64,000 bases of DNA from Microbacteriaceae bacterium. GTDB lineage: Bacteria; Actinomycetota; Actinomycetes; Actinomycetales; Microbacteriaceae. Location: positions 124,001-188,000 of the forward strand of contig JAIYCT010000003.1 of assembly GCA_027487865.1 (NCBI GenBank), written 5' to 3'. Positions 61,325 to 64,000 of this stretch are shown here, one piece after another. Position 1 is the stretch's first letter. Each line of letters starts with the position of its first letter. Below the pieces are notes generated by a model, which was not told the origin of the DNA, did no database searches, and worked only from the letters and a program-made list of their open reading frames with translations. The position numbers and the translations under genes were made by a program.

Positions 61325-62609
61325 TTACGCGCCAGCCGGTCGCCTGCCACTTGGCTACATCCAAAACATTTCGACCATCGATGATGGTCTTAGTTGCGAC
61401 AACCCTGCCAAATTCGACCGGGTCAATCTCGCGATACTGCTTCCACTCTGTGCCAAGAATTACTAGGTCTGCACCGGTGGCGGCTTTGAGTAAATCTTCT
61501 TCGCGATACAGCTCAGGGCAGCGGGTGGCAAGCGGGGTTAGCGACACCGGATCGTGCACGGTCACCTTTGCACCATGGGCAGTTAGTCGCTGAGAGATCT
61601 CCAGGGCAGGAGAGTCTCTTAGATCATCACTGTCCGGCTTGAAGGAGATGCCAAGCATGGTGACTGCTTTGCCAGTTAGTGATCCAAGTTCTGATTTGGC
61701 AAGTTCGACAACTTTGTCACGCCTACGCAGATTCACAGCGTCGACATCTTTTAGGAAGTCAACGGCAGAACCAACACCCAGCTCTTCAGCTCTTGCCACA
61801 AAGCCACGAATGTCCTTCGGAAGGCAACCGCCACCAAAGCCAATGCCCGTTCTTAGGAACTTGTTTCCAATGCGCTCGTCATAACCAATCGCCCTGGCAA
61901 GAGCCACCGCGTCCGCCCCAGAGACCTCAGCAACCTCGGCCATGGCATTGATAAAGCTGATCTTGGTTGCCAAAAACGCGTTAGCGGCAACCTTCACTAA
62001 CTCAGCGGTTGGGACATCGAGCTCCAGGAACGGAGTGCCGGTGGCAAGGATTCGTGCGTAGACCTCTCGCAGCACATCTACCGAGTGCTGACTCCAGGTG
62101 CCAACCACAATGCGGTCAGGCTTTAGTGAGTCCTCTAGGGCGGTGCCTTCCCTTAGGAACTCCGGGTTCCAAGCCAGGTGAACATCAAAGCCGGCAATCT
62201 CAGTCATCGCAGTCTTGAGCGTTGCAGCGGTTCCAACCGGAACGGTGGACTTTCCTGCAACCACCGCGGTTGGCTTGATCCATCTCGCAAGCTCTTTGGC
62301 TGCGGCAATTACATAAGTGGTGTCGGCAGCATCGCTACCTTTGGTTTGCGGAGTGCCAACGCAGATGAAGTGGAGGTCGGCGCTCGCTGAATTCTCATTG
62401 TGCTCGTGCTGGAATGTGAGTTTTCCACTCGAGATTGCCTTTGGCAAAGCAGCATCTAGGCCTGGCTCGTGGAATGGCAATATGCCGGCTGCGAGCGATT
62501 CAAGTTTCTTGGAATCTGGCTCAATACCTATGACTTCGTGGCCCAATTCAGCCATGGCAACAGCGTGTGTTGCACCCAGATATCCAAGACCAATAACAGT
62601 TACCTTCAC
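61293..62609 (-). CDS. ugd: UDP-glucose 6-dehydrogenase
   Basis: MKVTVIGLGYLGATHAVAMAELGHEV, NKFLRTGIGFGGGCLPKDIRG. Confidence 0.94.
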   Translation of the reverse strand: MKVTVIGLGYLGATHAVAMAELGHEVIGIEPDSKKLESLAAGILPFHEPGLDAALPKAISSGKLTFQHEHNENSASADLHFICVGTPQTKGSDAADTTYVIAAAKELARWIKPTAVVAGKSTVPVGTAATLKTAMTEIAGFDVHLAWNPEFLREGTALEDSLKPDRIVVGTWSQHSVDVLREVYARILATGTPFLELDVPTAELVKVAANAFLATKISFINAMAEVAEVSGADAVALARAIGYDERIGNKFLRTGIGFGGGCLPKDIRGFVARAEELGVGSAVDFLKDVDAVNLRRRDKVVELAKSELGSLTGKAVTMLGISFKPDSDDLRDSPALEISQRLTAHGAKVTVHDPVSLTPLATRCPELYREEDLLKAATGADLVILGTEWKQYREIDPVEFGRVVATKTIIDGRNVLDVAKWQATGWRVIALGRNVHNG

Positions 62610-62686
62610 AAGCCCAGAGTTTATCTGTCAAACCTAAACTCGCTGGGACCGTAACGCCTATTGACAGCCTGCGTATATTGGAGGTG

Positions 62687-64000
62687 ATGGCACACGAACC
62701 GAACGAAGATCTTTATCAAGAAGATCCACTCGAGCAGCTCTTGGATCAAGAGACTGACGAGGAGTTTGGCCTGCCTGAATTTAAAGAGCACTTTGCTGAC
62801 TCTTTGACCCCTGCCGTCCTAAAAGACTGGACCGCGCAAGACTTCGCGAGCATCTATGTTCGCTTCCGCCCACACCTTGAGCGTCACGCTCGTCGCTTCC
62901 TAACCAACCGCTCCCAGGTTGAAGAGGTTGTCCAGGATGCCTTCCTATATCTAATGACCACGCTTCCGGAGCTGGACTCCGAGGTTGGCGTACTGCGCTT
63001 TTTGAAGTGGAAGACCAGGCTTCTGGCCCTGGACGTGATTCGTGCCAACTCCAGAGCTAGCTTTGCTCCTATTGATGACCAGCCAGAGTTTGCAGCGAAC
63101 CTGCCTGAGATGAGCGACTCGCTTCAGCAGGCAGACGATGCAGCCATCGTGAGCTTGGCACTTGCAAAGCTTCAACCGCGTCAGCGCGAAGCCTTGATTG
63201 CCACCTTGTATGAGGAGAAGAGCGCTGAGGTTGTAGCCGCTCAGATGAACCTCTCCGACAACGCCTTCCGTCAGCTGTTGTTCCGCGCTCGATCTGCCTT
63301 CAAGAAGGCTTTGGTCGGAGAAGCGGAAACCGCAGGCAAGACGGTTTCACAGATTCTTTCCATCGCAGCCCGCAAGGCAGCTGCCGAAAGCGGCAAGTAC
63401 ATCTCGGCTGCCGGTGCATTCCTACTAGTTCTAGCAATCGCGATTGGCGTGGTTCCGAACCTCTCCAACGATGTTGTGAGCGAACAGGTTGCTCTGCCAG
63501 AACCAACCATCACCTCACCTGAAAACCCTGTGGCTGAGACCGAGACCGGAGTTCTACCAACTGAAGAGCCAGGTCCAGGTGCTGAGGTAGTCGAGACTCA
63601 AGATCTCGCAGTGGCGACAAACACTCAGTTGAATATCGCTCCTGCAAGCAACATCACTCCAAAGCCAAGACCTGCGCCAACCGCCGAAGCGGTTGCTCAG
63701 AAGCAGGCTGAGAATGCAATGCGCAACGCATTGAGCGTGACCACTGTGAAGATGCTTAGCCGCGAAGGTCAGGTAAGTGCTGACGCAACAGTCAGCAACG
63801 CGAACCAGGGAACCGTCACGCTGGCTGGCTCAAACGGCCTGAAGGCAATCATTTCCTACGACCTAGCCAGCACCCGCGGTGTTAGCGGTGCTTGGATCTC
63901 ATTTGATGTTTCTGGAACCACCTTCGTGGCTGGTACCAAGGTGGATCACGCTGAGAAGACCGTGAACTCAGATGGCTCAGTAACCCTTACCTACCTCGCC
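62687..64000 (+). CDS. Sigma-70-family (ECF-like) protein with TM segment and long extracytoplasmic tail (3' end outside the window)
   Basis: Open from ATG 62687 (GGAGG upstream) to the window end, so absent from the ORF track. Region 2-like YVRFRPHLERHARRFLTNRSQVEEVVQDAFLYLMTTLPEL...FLKWKTRLLALDVIRANSR; region 4-like KLQPRQREALIATLYEEKSAEVVAAQMNLSDNAFRQLLFRARSAFKKAL; then TM YISAAGAFLLVLAIAIGVVPNL and a Pro/Thr/Glu-rich stretch. Confidence 0.82.
   Translation, partial: MAHEPNEDLYQEDPLEQLLDQETDEEFGLPEFKEHFADSLTPAVLKDWTAQDFASIYVRFRPHLERHARRFLTNRSQVEEVVQDAFLYLMTTLPELDSEVGVLRFLKWKTRLLALDVIRANSRASFAPIDDQPEFAANLPEMSDSLQQADDAAIVSLALAKLQPRQREALIATLYEEKSAEVVAAQMNLSDNAFRQLLFRARSAFKKALVGEAETAGKTVSQILSIAARKAAAESGKYISAAGAFLLVLAIAIGVVPNLSNDVVSEQVALPEPTITSPENPVAETETGVLPTEEPGPGAEVVETQDLAVATNTQLNIAPASNITPKPRPAPTAEAVAQKQAENAMRNALSVTTVKMLSREGQVSADATVSNANQGTVTLAGSNGLKAIISYDLASTRGVSGAWISFDVSGTTFVAGTKVDHAEKTVNSDGSVTLTYLA

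Noticed and set aside
62661-62679. TTGACA...TATATT as a promoter for the sigma-like gene
   Set aside because: Spacing is only ~7 nt, not the ~17 nt expected.

Overview
The window is a gene-dense stretch of what looks like a small-genome actinobacterial chromosome. Gene content and codon usage suggest Microbacteriaceae (Luna-type), but this is inferred, not tested. The first ~15 kb is accessory-like: a LacI-type regulator, two secreted proteins (one with tandem repeats), a PH-like/HIRAN-like gene pair, and a two-gene Eco57I-type methylase plus PLD-SNF2 helicase locus that resembles phage defence or restriction. The rest is mainly metabolic. It includes purSQL, a hut cluster with a toxin-antitoxin-type module on each side, purD-purC-gcvT-gcvH-gcvP, rlmN, P450/nitroreductase, psuG/psuK, deoC with ALDH genes, copper and arsenic genes, glycan-surface genes, and a sigma-factor-like ORF that continues past the membrane and runs off the window end. 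The three signals most worth a second look are: (1) a 27-aa, apparently leaderless, cysteine-rich upstream ORF (MSTRAFSSALVTNAMMCCSMCMCLSCR) before a winged-helix regulator, with two mutually exclusive RNA pairings, one of which would cover the regulator's ribosome-binding site; (2) the methylase plus PLD-SNF2 pair; (3) the sigma-like protein with a predicted transmembrane segment and an extracytoplasmic tail. No tRNA, rRNA, CRISPR array or transposase was found. All product calls come from reading translated motifs; no database search was run.
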